Assembly (NCBI GenBank): GCA_022575985.1
Contig: JAKSXM010000014.1
Location: forward strand, 11,036,001 to 11,100,000
Reading direction: 5' to 3'
From: Anagrus nilaparvatae
Taxonomy: Eukaryota; Arthropoda; Insecta; Hymenoptera; Mymaridae
Length of the DNA stretch: 64,000 nt
Shown here piece by piece: positions 30,040 through 42,539 of the stretch. The stretch's first letter is position 1, and the number at the start of each line of letters is the position of its first letter. The notes below the pieces were generated by a model, which searched no databases, had not been told where the DNA came from, and saw only the letters and a list, made by a program, of their open reading frames with translations. A program made the position numbers and the translations under genes.

Positions 30040-31672
30040 TACTACTATATATATTTGAAAATTTATTTGTGTGTCTGTGTGTGCGTGTGTGTGCGTGTGT
30101 ATTATCATCAGGATTAAACCAGTGAACGCAATTACATAAAACCGGTGTCAAAATAAAGAAAAAAAGTCCGCGGGTAACATAGGCCATAGATATTCTGCTC
30201 AGCTATCGCAGTTTTTGAGATATTCAATTAGTACTATATACTATAGTACTATAAATACTATATACTATCTTACTACTACATATATTTGAAAATTTATTTG
30301 TGTGTCTGTGTGTGCGTGTGTGTGTGTGTGTATTATCATCAGGATTAAACCAGTGAACGCAATTACATAAAACCGTTGTCAAAATAAAGAAAAAAAGTCC
30401 GCGGGTGACATAGGCTATTGATTTTCTGCTCAGCTATCGTAGTTTTTGAGATATTTAATTTTTAATATTTTTGGGGAAAATAAAATTTTTTAAAAATTTG
30501 ATTAAAAAGTGAAATATCTTCTAAATATGATAAAATTTTAGTGTCGAAAATGTTATTGCTTGATTTGGCACTAATTTATACGTACTCAGTTAAATTTTTA
30601 TTTAAAACGAAGGTATCTGTAAAAATTGGCAACATTTTTTTTGGAGTCACTTGAAAATTTTCGGTTTATTTCATTAAAAATTTATTTGTGTAGCTATGTG
30701 TGTGTGTGTATGTGTATCATCATCAGGGTCAAACCAGTGAACGCAATTATATAAAACCGGTGTCAAAATAAAGAAAAAAAGTCCGCGGGTAACATAGGCC
30801 ATAGATATTCTGCTCAGCTATCGCAGTTTTTGAGATATTCAATTAGTACTATATACTATAGTACTATAAATACTATATACTATCTTACTACTATATATAT
30901 TTGAAAATTTATTTGTGTGTGTGTGTGTGTATTATCATCAGGGTCAAACCAGTGAACGCAATTAATTAAAACCGGTGTCAAAATAAAGAAAAAAAGTCCG
31001 TGGGTGACATAGGCCATAGTTTTGGATCTCAGCTTATGTATTTTTGGAGATATTCAATTTTTAATATTTTTGGAGAAAATAAAATTTTTTGAAAATTTGA
31101 TTAAAAAGTGAAATATCTTCTGAATATGATAAAATTTTACTGTCAAAAATATTATTACTTGATTTTGCACTTATTTATACGTACTCAGTTAAATTTTAAT
31201 TAAAAACGAAGGTATCTGTAAAAATTGGCAACATTTTTTTTGGAGTCACTTGACAATTTTCGGTTATACTATATCTTACTACTATATATATTTGAAAATT
31301 TATTTGTGTGTGTGTGTATGTGTGTGTATTATCATCAGGGTCAAACCAGTTAACGCAATTAATTAAAACCGGTGTCAAAATAAAGAAAAAAAGTCCGTGG
31401 GTGACATAGGCCATAGTTTTGCATCTCAGCTTATGTATTTTTGGAGATATTCAATTTTTAATATTTTTGGGGAAAATAAAATTTTTTGAAAATTTGATTT
31501 AAAAGTGAAATATCTTCTAAATATGATAAAATTTTATTGTAAAAAATGTTATTGCTTGATTTTGCACTTATTTATACGTACTCAGTTAAATTTTTATTAA
31601 AAACGAAGGTATCTGTAAAAATTGGCAACATTTTTTTTGAGTCACTTGACAATTTTCGGTTATACTATATAC
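30040..31672 (+). repeat. tandem cluster of five Helitron-like family A copies
   Basis: Copies begin near 30043, 30271, 30677, 30888 and 31274, each TATATATTTGAAAATTTATT plus a TG microsatellite, CATCAGGRTYAAACCAGT, AAACCGGTGTCAAAATAAAG and GTCCGYGGGTGACATAGGCC. Full copies extend about 400 bp and end with CACTTGACAATTTTCGG. Short copies are joined by TACTATATACTATAGTACT words. Open frames inside (for example 29975-30187, 31196-31414 minus) are repeat shadows. Confidence 0.8.
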
Positions 31673-31975
31673 TAGCAAAAGTTGGAGGGGGGCCCCGCCC
31701 CCCTGTATCGCATTTACTTCTGTTTGTGTTGCTTCAAAAAATCATTTTTCACTGCAAATTTATAATTATGCAAACACCTTCAGATTTTTCATATATATAT
31801 ATATAAATAAATAAAATTTAATTAAAAAAAAAAAGAGTCTTTAAGTCTTTAACCCTTTTTTTCTTTCAATTTATCAATCATTGCATAATTATAAATTTGC
31901 AGTGAAAAATGATTTTTTGAAGCAACACAAACAGAAGTAAATGCGATACAGTACCAAATTTTGCTAGTATTCTTA
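31671..31975. mobile_element. foldback of two Helitron-like 3' ends
   Basis: CTAGCAAAAGTT at 31671 and TTTTGCTAG at 31967-31975 are inverted, as is the block TGTATCGCATTTACTTCTGT...CAAATTTATAATTATGCA (31707-31776 against 31880-31950). On the minus strand the left end reads GGGGGGCGGGGCCCCCC then TCCAACTTTTGCTAGT: a hairpin shortly before CTAG-T, the hallmark of a Helitron 3' terminus. The right copy lacks the GC hairpin. Confidence 0.65.
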
Positions 31976-32674
31976 TATTTTTGTGAGTATCATATATAGA
32001 TTTTTTTTTTAAATGCTTAAAAAATATTTTTTATTTTATAGCATTATTATCCGGGTATTAAATATGTCCCTTCGATAAATTTTTTTATAAGAATAGATGC
32101 GTTGAAAGTGACTATATTTTTTTTAACCTAACATTTTTAAAAATTTTTTAAAAAAAAATCTGTTATTACTGAGTCATTAACCTTGGAAAGCTTTCGCGGA
32201 TCAAATAAATGCGCTGGCACCAAATTTTATGTGAAAAAATTCGAAATCTGCACATTAAAAAATTCAAGTAAGATATTATTATGAAAAAATTTTATTTTTA
32301 AATTAATTTCTTTTTATAAATTAAAAAAAAAATTTTTTAGCGAAAATTCAAAATATACAAGAGGCTTCAAAGATTAAAACACAAAATTTTAGTCAAGAAA
32401 AAATAATTTATTTATTGTATAAGCTTATATTTTTATGCATAGTATTAATTTGTCTTATTTCATATTTTATATTTTCATATTTAAAACCTCATTTCGTATA
32501 TGTTAGAAATGGATAAAGTTCAAATTTAATAAATACTAAACATAGACAAATCGTTATTTCTAGTATTATAAAAACTCAATAACACAAAAAAGTATGATAT
32601 AAAGCGGGGAAAAACCCAAAAAGAAGCAGAAAGCTAGGACAAAGAAAATTCAGCAGCCAAAAAGGCCTGCTGAA
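31976..32674. other. AT-rich stretch
   Basis: No feature beyond A/T runs and an isolated GGAAAGCTTTCGCGGATC near 32194-32211. Confidence 0.4.
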
Positions 32675-33172
32675 ATGGGCAGTACCAAGCCGAGTAGGCG
32701 TAGATACAAAAAGAGGATGGAGGCCCTACTTATAAAACCAGCAGCAGGCCATACGTACGAGGAGACTCTTCTCAACATCAAGAAGAACGTCATGCTCGAA
32801 GATTCGGGGGCTAAAGTTCACCGAATCCGTAAGACGCAAGGCGGCAGCGTCCTGATCGAGCTGGAATCGATAGAGGATTTCGGGAAACTACAGGAAACGG
32901 TTCAAGCGGTAACGGGCCCTGATTCGAACGTCCGGGACATGATCCCCATGCTAAAGCTCGAAATCCGAAATCTGGATGGGGTCACGAACGAACGGGAGAT
33001 CAGAGAAGTCGTTGCCAAAGAACTAGGAATGGAACGTGGAGATCTACTACCCCCAGTCACCATTTTCAAAACTAAAGGCACTACGAGCCAAATGGCAGTG
33101 GTAGAACTATTCGAAGTTGATGCTCTACGCCTGGCCAAGAAGGGAAGAATCCAAATTGGCTGGGCTTCTAAC
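32675..33172 (+). pseudogene. R1-type LINE ORF1 (Gag-like) fragment, 3'-truncated
   Basis: Basic start MGSTKPSRRRYKKRMEALLI, then GHTYEETLLNIKKNVMLEDS, KVHRIRKTQGGSVLIELES and KGRIQIGW, the conserved run that precedes the CCHC knuckles in R1/jockey-type ORF1. The knuckles are missing because homology ends at about 33172, where AT-rich sequence begins. High GC in contrast to the flanks. The start may not be the true one: the frame is open a little upstream. Confidence 0.8.
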
Positions 33173-33794
33173 AGAGAAAATTTTTTCTTTTTTGCTATAG
33201 CGTAATAGTCTAATTATGTTTTTTAGATATAATTACGCCAGCTACACCAAAAACTGTCTATATAGCAGATATAATTATCATAAAAGAAGATTATGTAATA
33301 GTGTAGAAAAATCTTCTTTATTTTTATGTGAAAAACCTAATTTTTTTCATGAGATGTTAAACTAACAGTATCAAGGAAAAGATCATTTTCAGTTTTTCTT
33401 ATGTCATTATACTCTACTACATTAACTATTTTTTTTTCTATTGATTTATGTAAATTTTATTTTTATTTAACTCCGATTGTTAGTGTAAATTTATTTTATT
33501 TTTTAACAGTTTGATACATTCATTTTAATTTTGTCAAAACTTCAATTTATGGTACTTTTAAATAGAAAATTTTTTTCGGAAAGGTTAAATTTGAGAAACT
33601 GGAAAAAATATGTCACTGCAGATATTTCAAAACTTTAAAAATTTTATTTTTATATTTTATAATTTTTAAACCATAAATCATTATTGGTTCCTCATAAAGG
33701 AACCATCGTTTTAGGTCAAATTTTGATTTCTGATTTTTTGGTATATAAGCACATCAGGAAGCTAAAAAACCGGTTTTTAAAAAAAGTCTGCATA

Positions 33795-33826
<32 letters not shown>

Positions 33827-33949
33827 TGTGTGTGCGTGTGTGTATGTGTATGTATGTAGGTGTGACTATAACCGGTGATATTTAACAACCATTATTGTAT
33901 TAAGATCTAATTTTGATTTCTAAATTTTTTTTACCAAAAAATCTCGATA
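33173..33949. repeat. AT-rich repeat block with TG microsatellite
   Basis: Sequence 33220-33420 (ATAATTACGCCAGCTACACC, AAAAACTGTCTA, GAAGATTATGTA, CCATGAGATGTTAAAC-like words) recurs at 34645-34700 and 35165-35300. A (TG)n run with CGTG/TATG variants lies at 33794-33861. No gene. Confidence 0.55.
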
Positions 33950-34640
33950 TACTTTTTTTTTTTTAATTTGGGTGTAATACCTCATTTTTTTTCCCTGAAA
34001 GTACTAACATCTAGAAGTATCGTTTTACTCGATATCTAGCATCTTATAATTTATTTTTTGAAAATTTTTTACTCAAAATTTTTTTTATCAAAAAATACAA
34101 AAATTACCAATTTTTTTTTTCTTTTTGGACCTAGTACTTAATTTTTTTCTATGGGAGTACTAGTTTTAGAAATATCTTTTAAAGTCAATTTTTGGATCTG
34201 GTTCGTAATTTTTTGAAAATTTTTTTCTTAACATTTTTTGTCTTAAAAAGTAAAAAAAACAGCAATATTTTTTTTTCTTCTTGGATGCAGTACTTTATTT
34301 GTTTCCATGAAAGTATTAATATCTAAAATTATTGTTTTTACTCGATATCTCTAATCTGATACTTAATTTTTTTGAAAATTTTTGTCTCAAAATTTTACCC
34401 TTTAAAGAATACAAAAAACACTAATTTTTTTTTTCTTTTTGGATATAGTGCATAATTATTTTTAATGAAAGTGTTAATTTAGAAACATCATTCTTACATG
34501 ATTCTTTCAATTGAGTAATTAATTTTTTGAAAACTTTTTCTCTCAAAACTTTTGCCACCAAAAAATACAAGAAACAATACATTTTTATTCTTTATGGACT
34601 TAGTACCTAATTTTTTTCTATGGAAGTACTAATTTTAGAA
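33950..34640. repeat. degenerate tandem repeat, about 155-bp monomer
   Basis: TTTTTGGACCTAGTACTTAA-like starts at about 34127, 34287, 34438 and 34589 (and a weaker one near 33965). Each is followed by TTTCTATGGAAGTACTAATT, a GAAATATC block and TTTTTTGAAAATTTTT. Four to five units. Confidence 0.65.
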
Positions 34641-34702
34641 ATTCAATATAACTACGCCAGCTTCACTAAAAACTGTGTAACAGACATAATTATCATAATT
34701 AT

Positions 34703-34782
34703 ATATTAATACACAAGAGACAGAATGTACGTCATTATTCGACGCGATGATGGGGTACATTCTGTCTCGTGTGTATTAATAT
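34703..34782. repeat. strong hairpin, arms about 28 bp
   Basis: TTAATACACAAGAGACAGAA on the left pairs with TTCTGTCTCGTGTGTATTAA on the right, with one mismatch in these 20 bp, around a loop containing CGACGCGATGATG. A compact foldback or short MITE inside the duplicated AT-rich block. Confidence 0.75.
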
Positions 34783-34788
34783 TTTTTA

Positions 34789-35163
34789 TCCACTTTTAGC
34801 CTTGGAAAATATGCAAAATGCACCTGCATGCTGGAAGAATTAAAATTTTTAAAGAACTTTACATGGAAGCTAGACTCCCTTGGAAAACATATAGTATAAG
34901 TACCTGCCATCTAGCGGTTATATGTTGAACGCAACAAACAACGAATGGAAAAACTAGTATACATCTTCTTTGTATGTAACTATGGCTTACTGAAGAGATG
35001 AAATAATAGAGATATTACTTTGCAGTTTCGATAAGCAATAGTTATACACATATTTTGTATAAATCGACACACGCAGACATACGCATGAAAGTAGTTTAAT
35101 AATTTTAGTTATTCCAGCATAGTATAGGTGCATTTAATGTATGCTTTCCAGGGCTAAAGTGGA
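34789..35163. mobile_element. 375-bp MITE, TA target duplication
   Basis: Ends TCCACTTTTAGCCTTGGAAA and ...TTTCCAGGGCTAAAGTGGA are inverted. TA flanks both sides (34787-34788, 35164-35165). The surrounding sequence resumes across it (ATAATTATCATAA...AAAAGAAGATTATGTA), as in the uninterrupted copy at 33270-33300, which confirms the insertion. Tc1/mariner-type duplication; no coding capacity. Confidence 0.8.
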
Positions 35164-35484
35164 TAAAAGAAGATTATGTACTTGTGCAGAAAAATCTTAA
35201 TTTTTTCTGTAAAAAACCTAATTTTTTCCATGAGTTGTTAAACGAGCATTAAAAGGAAAAGATAATTTTTAATTTTTCTTATGACATTATACTTTGTCAG
35301 GTAAAATAGACCATTAAAAATATTTTTTTATTGCTAATGAGGAACCATAGTGCCAATTGTTTGGCAGCGTTTTTTTTATGTATGCAAAGGAAAATCAGTG
35401 TTTTATAAAATGTCATAAAGTAATAAACTTGGTATAATATATGAATAAATTAATAATTAGCAGTATTAGAGAAATTAGTAGTAT

Positions 35485-35935
35485 TAGCAGAAACTATACC
35501 TCACGTTAATGCCCAGTTTCTTAGAAAAATTGAAATATTAGTTGAATTATTGAATGTAGCAAAATATATACTATTTTTAAAATTGTAATTTCAATTGTTT
35601 TTATGCAATGCTAGCAATGAAATATTTGTATTGAATTTAGCAAAACATACCGCACTTTAAATCTTTTTCGAATAGTATCCAGTTTTGTAGAAAAGTTTTA
35701 ATTTCAATTGTTTTTATGCAATAATAGTATTGAAAAATTTGTATTGAATTTAGCAGAATATACACCACTTAAATGTTTTCAAATCTAGTCCTGTTTTATA
35801 GAAATGTTGTAGTTACAAATATTTTTATACGAAGATAGCATTGAAATATTAGTATTGAATTTAGCAGAAACTATACCTCATATTAAATAGTGTCCCGTTT
35901 TTTAGAATATAAAATAGTAAAACGGGTATCGGCTG
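35485..35935. repeat. satellite-like monomers, inverted block
   Basis: Reverse-complement copies of the about 110-bp monomer of 43.6-44.9 kb (TTGAATTTAGCAGAA...CATTAAATAGTGTCC). Five units at about 35490-35930. Confidence 0.7.
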
Positions 35936-35957
35936 TCCTAAACATGAAAAAATGGAT

Positions 35958-36012
35958 ACATCCTATCCTATCCTATCCTATCCTATCCTATCCTATCCTA
36001 TATCCTATCCTA
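35958..36012. repeat. TCCTA microsatellite
   Basis: About ten CCTAT/TCCTA pentamers. Shorter TCCTA runs recur at each junction of the following module array (for example 36388-36424) and once or twice at 43560. Confidence 0.85.
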
Positions 36013-38320
36013 TATATATATAAATCTTTAATTATGTGTGTGTGTGTGTGTGTCCGAACGCGATAAACGAGAACACGATAAAAGCTACAGACATGGGGTT
36101 TACGGCAAAAGACGGCAAAAATTACGGGTCAAAACATAGGCTAGGTTTTATTTCGATTGATAACGACAAAAAATTTTTATGTTGAAAAAACTGAATTTCC
36201 AAGAAAAAAATTTTTATCAAATTTTCAAAAAAAAACCAAAAAAACGGAAAACCGAGGAAAAATTTTACTATCAAAAAGAATTTTATTCGATTCGGGCATA
36301 TTTTTTACGTATCCACCTAAATTTTCAAGCTAATCAGCTCGATCTGTCAAAAGTTACAATCATTTTTCAAAAATTATAAAAGTTTAGGACTAATCCTATC
36401 CTATCCTATCCTATCCTATCCTATATATATATAAATCTTTAATTATGTGTGTGTGTGTGTGTGTCCGAACGCGATAAACGAGAACACGATAAAAGCTACA
36501 GACATGGGGTTTACGGCAAAAGACGGCAAAAATTACGGGACAAACATAGGCTAGGTTTTATTTCGATTGGTAACGACAAAAAATTTTTATGTTGAAAAAA
36601 CTGAATTTCCAAGAAAAAAATTTTTATCAAATTTTCAAAAAAAAAACCAAAAAAACGGAAAACCGAGGAAAAATTTTAGTATCAAAAAGAATTTTATTCG
36701 ATTCGGGCATATTTTTTACGTATCCACCTAAATTTTCAAGCTAATCGGCTCGATCTGTCAAATGTTACAATCATTTTTCAAAAATTATAAAAGTTTAGGA
36801 CTAATCCTATATATATATAAATCTTTAATTATGTGTGTGTGTCCGAAAGCGATAAACTAGAAAACGATAAAAGCTACAGACATCGGGTTTACGGCAAAAG
36901 ACGGCAAAAATTACGGGTCAAAACATAGGCTAGGTTTTATTTCGATTGACAACGACAAAAAAATTTTATGTTGAAAAAACTGAAATTCCAAGAAAAAAAT
37001 TTTTATCAAATTTTCAAAAAAAACCAAAAAAACGGAAAACCGAGGAAAAATTTTACTATCAAAAAGAATTTTATTCGATTCGGGCATATTTTTTACGTAT
37101 CCACCTAAATTTTCAAGCTAATCGGCTCGATCTGTCAAAAGTTACAATCATTTTTCAAAAATTATAAAAGTTTAGGACTAATCCTATCCTATATATAAAT
37201 CTTTAATTATGTGTGTGTGTCCGAAAGCGATAAACTAGAAAACGATAAAAGCTACAGACATCGGGTTTACGGCAAAAGACGGCAAAAATTACGGGTCAAA
37301 ACATAGGCTAGGTTTTATTTCGATTGACAACGACAAAAAAATTTTATGTTGAAAAAACTGAAATTCCAAGAAAAAAATTTTTATCAAATTTTCAAAAAAA
37401 ACCAAAAAAACGGAAAACCGAGGAAAAATTTTACTATCAAAAAGAATTTTATTCGATTCGGGCATATTTTTTACGTATCCACCTAAATTTTCAAGCTAAT
37501 CGGCTCGATCTGTCAAAAGTTACAATCATTTTTCAAAAATTATAAAAGTTTAGGACTAATCCTATATATATATAAATCTTTAATTATGTGTGTGTGTCCG
37601 AAAGCGATAAACTAGAAAACGATAAAAGCTACAGACATCGGGTTTACGGCAAAAGACGGCAAAAATTACGGGTCAAAACATAGGCTAGGTTTTATTTCGA
37701 TTGACAACGACAAAAAAATTTTATGTTGAAAAAACTGAAATTCCAAGAAAAAAATTTTTATCAAATTTTCAAAAAAAACCAAAAAAACGGAAAACCGAGG
37801 AAAAATTTTACTATCAAAAAGAATTTTATTCGATTCGGGCATATTTTTTACGTATCCACCTAAATTTTCAAGCTAATCGGCTCGATCTGTCAAAAGTTAC
37901 AATCATTTTTCAAAAATTATAAAAGTTTAGGACTAATCCTATCCTATATATATATAAATCTTTAATTATGTGTGTGTGTCCGAAAGCGATAAACTAGAAA
38001 ACGATAAAAGCTACAGACATCGGGTTTACGGCAAAAGACGGCAAAAATTACGGGTCAAAACATAGGCTAGGTTTTATTTCGATTGACAACGACAAAAAAA
38101 TTTTATGTTGAAAAAACTGAAATTCCAAGAAAAAAATTTTTATCAAATTTTCAAAAAAAACCAAAAAAACGGAAAACCGAGGAAAAATTTTACTATCAAA
38201 AAGAATTTTATTCGATTCGGGCATATTTTTTACGTATCCACCTAAATTTTCAAGCTAATCGGCTCGATCTGTCAAAAGTTACAATCATTTTTCAAAAATT
38301 ATAAAAGTTTAGGACTAATA
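36013..38320 (+). repeat. Helitron-like family B, 5' module, six tandem copies
   Basis: Units begin near 36013, 36424, 36811, 37190, 37563 and 37946, each about 375 bp. They start TATATATATAAATC, then a TG microsatellite, CCGAACGCGATAAAC or CCGAAAGCGATAAAC, TTTACGGCAAAAGACGGCAA, CATAGGCTAGGTTTTATTTC and end AAAAGTTTAGGACTAAT. Units 3-6 are almost identical, units 1-2 differ slightly (longer TG run, GAGAACACG). A 73-codon frame repeats in each unit, but it is just repeat sequence, not a gene. Confidence 0.85.
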
Positions 38321-39070
38321 TTATATATATTCGTAATTCTTACCGGTTACTAATTTAGTAGATCAATAGAGTAACTAAAAGAAACTTGTACAGGTATTAT
38401 CAGGGTGAATCCTAGAATTGGTAGTTGAGGGAAGCAACTGCCACTTGCGGATCCTAGGGAAGGGTAATCAAGCTTTGTATCGCTGATCACTAATTATCCG
38501 CCTGAGTTCCAATGTCCGTAATTTTTATGATTCAGTAAATTTTAGATAATAATTCGGGTAAAAAAAGGTTGTTATACAAAATATTGAGTAAACTAAAACA
38601 ACATATCTTTGGAAAAATCAAGTTGCAGGGGTCCAGGGGGGCGTAGCCCCCTTGGCGGTTGCCGAGGTGAGCGAAGCGAGCCGGAGGCAGCTAGTATTAT
38701 ATATATTTGTAATTCTTACCGGTTACTAATTTAGTAGCTCAATAGAGTAACTAAAAGAAACTTGTACAGGTATTATCAGGGAGAATCCTAGAATTGTTAG
38801 TTGAGGAAAGCAACTGCCACTTGCGCATCCTAGGGAAGGGTAATCAAGCTTTGTTTCTCTGATCACTAATTATCCGCATGAGTTCCAACGTCCGTAATTT
38901 TTATGATTCAGTAAATTTTAGATAATAATTCGGGTAAAAAAAGGTTGTTATACAAAATATTGAGTAACCTAAAACAACATATCTTTAGAAAAATCAAGTT
39001 GCAGGGGTCCAGGGGGGCGCAGCCCCCTTGGCCGTTGCCGAGGTGAGCGAAGCGAGCCGGAGGCAGCTAG
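38321..39070 (+). repeat. Helitron-like family B, 3' module, two tandem copies
   Basis: Two nearly identical 375-bp units (38321-38694 and 38695-39070): TTCTTACCGGTTACTAATTT, GTACAGGTATTATCAGGG, CAACTGCCACTTGCG, then GGGGGGCGTAGCCCCC hairpin, GAGCGAAGCGAGC hairpin and CTAG followed by T. The hairpin plus CTAG-T ending is a Helitron 3' terminus. Confidence 0.85.
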
Positions 39071-39090
39071 TATATATATAAATCTTTAAT

Positions 39091-39123
<33 letters not shown>

Positions 39124-39790
39124 CCGAACGCGATAAACTAGAAAACGATAAAAGCTACAGACATAGGGTTTACGGTAAAAGACGGCAAAAATTACGGGTC
39201 AAAACATAGGCTAGGTTTTATTTCGATTCATTCAAACAAAAATTTTTTATGTTGAAAAAACTGAATTACCAAAAAAAAACATTTTTATCAAATTTTTAAA
39301 AAAAACCTAAAACTCTGAAAACTAAGGAAAAATTTTACTGTGGAAAAGTCTTTCATTCGATTCGGGAATATTTTTTACGATTCTACCTAAATTTTCGAGT
39401 GAATCGGTTCTATCTGTCAAAAGTTACAATAATTTTTCAAATATTATAAAAGTTTTGAACTAATATTATATATATTTCTAATTCTTACCGGTCACTAATT
39501 TGGTAACCCAATATAGTATTGTTCACACGCGAATTACTTGAACACGATAAAAGCTTGAGACATCGAGCTTGAGATATAATTTTTCAAAAATTATAAAAGT
39601 TTTGGACTAATATTATATATATTTCTAATTCTTACAATGGGTAGTCGAGGGAAGCCACGGTTACTTGCGGATACAAAATATTCAGTAACCAAAAACAACA
39701 TTTCTTTACAAAACAAGTTTCAGGGGTCCAGGGGGGCGCAGCCCCCTTGGTGGGTGCCGAAGCGAGCGAAGCGAGCTGGAGGCAGCTAGT
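39071..39790 (+). mobile_element. non-autonomous Helitron-like element, fuller copy
   Basis: 5' module (39071-39466: AT run, TG run, CCGAACGCGATAAAC) joined to a shortened 3' module ending GGGGGGCGCAGCCCCC, GAGCGAAGCGAGC and CTAG (39786-39789). Shows that the two separately amplified modules upstream are halves of one element. Nearly identical to the inverted copy at 42844-43560. Confidence 0.8.
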
Positions 39791-39860
39791 AAGTATATAA
39801 ATACCTATACAAAAGTTTTTTTGTTAAAAAAAAAAAAGTTAATAATTAAGAAATAAATAA

Positions 39861-42040
39861 CAATTGAGAGATTTAAGTACTTTACAAAATGTTAGTTAAA
39901 ATATATTTATTTTAGATCAACAAAATTGTTTCTTTTTTTTTTTTAATTTCTGTTTGCCCCTTTTTTGTATAAACTATCTATATTGTACATAAAATATTTT
40001 ACTATTTGTATTCCCAAAATTGCCAGATTTTAAAATGAAAAATTTTTTTAATAATAAAAATTAATAATTAAATAAAAAAAATTTTTTAAATATATTAATA
40101 TGAAAATAAGATTATTTGAATAAGTTACAAATATTGCTTATCTATTTATTTTTCTTGAATTTTAATAATTGTATTTTTTATTTATTAATAAAACAGAAAT
40201 AAAAAAAAAGCTAATAATTTTTAGAAGTTAATTTGTTTACCCTTTGTAAACATAATTTGTGCTTTGTCTACGACTTTCTTGTTACAAATTTACACTATAA
40301 TTCATTTTTTTTACTTTATTAACAACTTTAAAATTAAATTACTTATAAAGTATAATCTTTTTTTTGTGCGGAAGAATTTATAAAATTTAATATTGTAACA
40401 AAATAATTAAAAGAGTGTATTTTTTTTCAATTAAATTTTAAAAATCGTCATATTTTTTAATTTACACAATTATCAACAAAGATAGCTGCAGGCTAATTAA
40501 AAAACGTTAAAACTTTTTTACTCGAGTAAAATTTATAAAAAAAACACGCGATCGTGTCTTGCTCTTTTGAAAGAAGGAATATTTATGTTATTTGCGATTG
40601 ATCCAGGCACTAAGATATTTTGTAACTGATGTACTTTTTGAAGTATTACTTTCACACATTATTCTTAGATTAAAAATTGGAAAATGCATTAACTTTTATA
40701 AAGTAGCTGTGTGGCCTTGAAAGAAAAACAACTGTGCCACGTAGCCTACAGTGTATACTCTTTTTAAGAGAACCAAAACAAAAATCAGCTGTTTCGAATA
40801 GGAGTAAAAAACTAATTATTTGAGAGTAATCACTCAAAAAATATAGAAATTCTAATAAATGGCAATAAATATCCAAATTAATAATTTTATTTATTTACCT
40901 ATACAAAAAACAAGTTTAAGTTTTCGCTTTATGTAATCGTTGATTTAAGCATGCAATATAAAGTTCAACGAATTGTTTTTAGAATAACATAAATTTTCTT
41001 TGCATAGAATAAACCAGCATTAAATTAATTAATATATCTAAGTATAACTTATTCTTTAAAATTATAATTTATAATAACGGCTTTTAATGTAAAAAAAAAA
41101 ACTGTACACTACAATTCAACTAAAAGTTTAAGTAAAACACCATACATTATAAAAATATAAATAAAAAATATTGTTAGTAAAATTAAATTATACTTTTTTT
41201 TTATTACAAGGGCTATTTACACACTATAAAAAATAATAAAATTTTATCAAGTCAATATTGAGTTGACGTCCCTTAGATCCCGTAAAGAGAATAATCACTT
41301 GATTCAAGGTAACGAACTTGAATCAACGTATCGAAACCTTGAGTCAGCTAACCTGATTTTTTGCGTGGGCTTATATTTACTCTTCTGTCAGCTCAAAAAT
41401 AAGGTTGAAGGAAGTCGGTAAGAAAGTTATCTTCCTTATTGAAACCATATGTTTTTTACCCGAGAAGGAAATTAAGTATAAAGTATACGATGCAGTTTTT
41501 ATTATTAAAAATTTAGGCCAATTATTTTATTATATTATATTATAAAGAATTATTAAAAATTTAATTAATTAATTAATAAGTTCAGAAAAAAAGGTCAAAA
41601 AATTTACAATATATAGTTATAACTACAAGTCACAATAAATTGCTGTTATTTGTAACGTTATAAAATAAAAATTTAAATAGATATATTTTATTTTTTACAC
41701 ATTATATAATTTGATTTTTTATTCACTTGAAACCTAACCAAAGATAAAATTTTAATTAATTTGCATACAATTTTTATAAAATTTTAAATTATCAATTGAT
41801 AGCTAATTTATTTAATTAAAAAAAAGAATATCACAGCTTTTTTATCTATCAGATTTCATACTGCAAAAACTATTACTACATACTATTCGAAGCATTTTGG
41901 TTCTTAAATCTGATCTGAATTATTTGCTTTCAAATTCCTGCGAATAATTAAATGAAAAATAACTGAAGCTTAAAAGTTTTCTCATGAAACTGAGAACCTC
42001 AATTTCTTGCAACTCTAATTACAACTTATGAAAAGTAATG
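39861..42040. other. spacer of the inverted repeat, gene-free
   Basis: AT-rich 2.2 kb. Small islands such as GTTGACGTCCCTTAGATCCC (about 41260-41285) and TTACCCGAGAAGG (about 41455) are not recognised. A minus-strand frame of 68 codons at 40670-40876 has no recognisable features. Confidence 0.45.
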
Positions 42041-42064
42041 GATGGACCCATATATATATATATA

Positions 42065-42290
42065 CTAGCTGCCTCCAGCTCGGTTCGCTCGCTTCGGCAC
42101 CCACCAAGGGGGCTGCGCCCCCCTGGACCCCTGAAACTTGTTTTGTAAAGAAATGTTGTTTTTGGTTACTGAATATTTTGTATCCGCAAGTAACCGTGGC
42201 TTCCCTCGACTACCCATTGTAAGAATTAGAAATATATATAATATTAGTCCAAAACTTTTATAATTTTTGAAAAATTATATCTCAAGCTTA
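42065..42290 (-). mobile_element. Helitron-like family B, 3' end fragment
   Basis: Minus-strand 3' terminus: CTAG at 42065-42068, then the inverse of the GAGCGAAGCGAG and GGGGGGCGCAGCCCCC hairpins. It matches 42844-43075 until about 42288, where homology breaks into a CGAGACGATAT-repeat. Confidence 0.75.
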
Positions 42291-42319
42291 GAGTTCCGCG
42301 AGATTTCGATATTATATCG

Positions 42320-42440
42320 TTTTCGAGACGATATCGAGACGATATCGAGACGATATCGAGACGATATTTTTGTTTTCCAACCGAGACGATATCGATACTA
42401 AAAAAGACGATATCTCGAAAAATATAGGTAATATCGATCT
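42320..42440. repeat. 11-bp tandem repeat CGAGACGATAT
   Basis: Four perfect or near-perfect copies of CGAGACGATAT at 42325-42368 and scattered ACGATATCG words after. CG content is high for this region. Confidence 0.85.
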
Positions 42441-42539
42441 CGAAAAAAAAATTAAAAAATACAAATAATTTAATGTTCTAAATATAAAATTTATTTATTT
42501 TTTTTATATTAAATTTCACATATTTCCGAGCAAATTTCT

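Noticed and set aside
29975..31414. Minus-strand frames starting MAYVT
   Set aside because: Recurring shadows inside Helitron-like family A repeats.
33794..33861. Cys/Val-rich frame
   Set aside because: Translation of a TG microsatellite.
36179..38304. Series of nearly identical 66-73-codon frames
   Set aside because: They are the same stretch of a tandem noncoding repeat module; Lys/Phe-rich and not matching any protein family.
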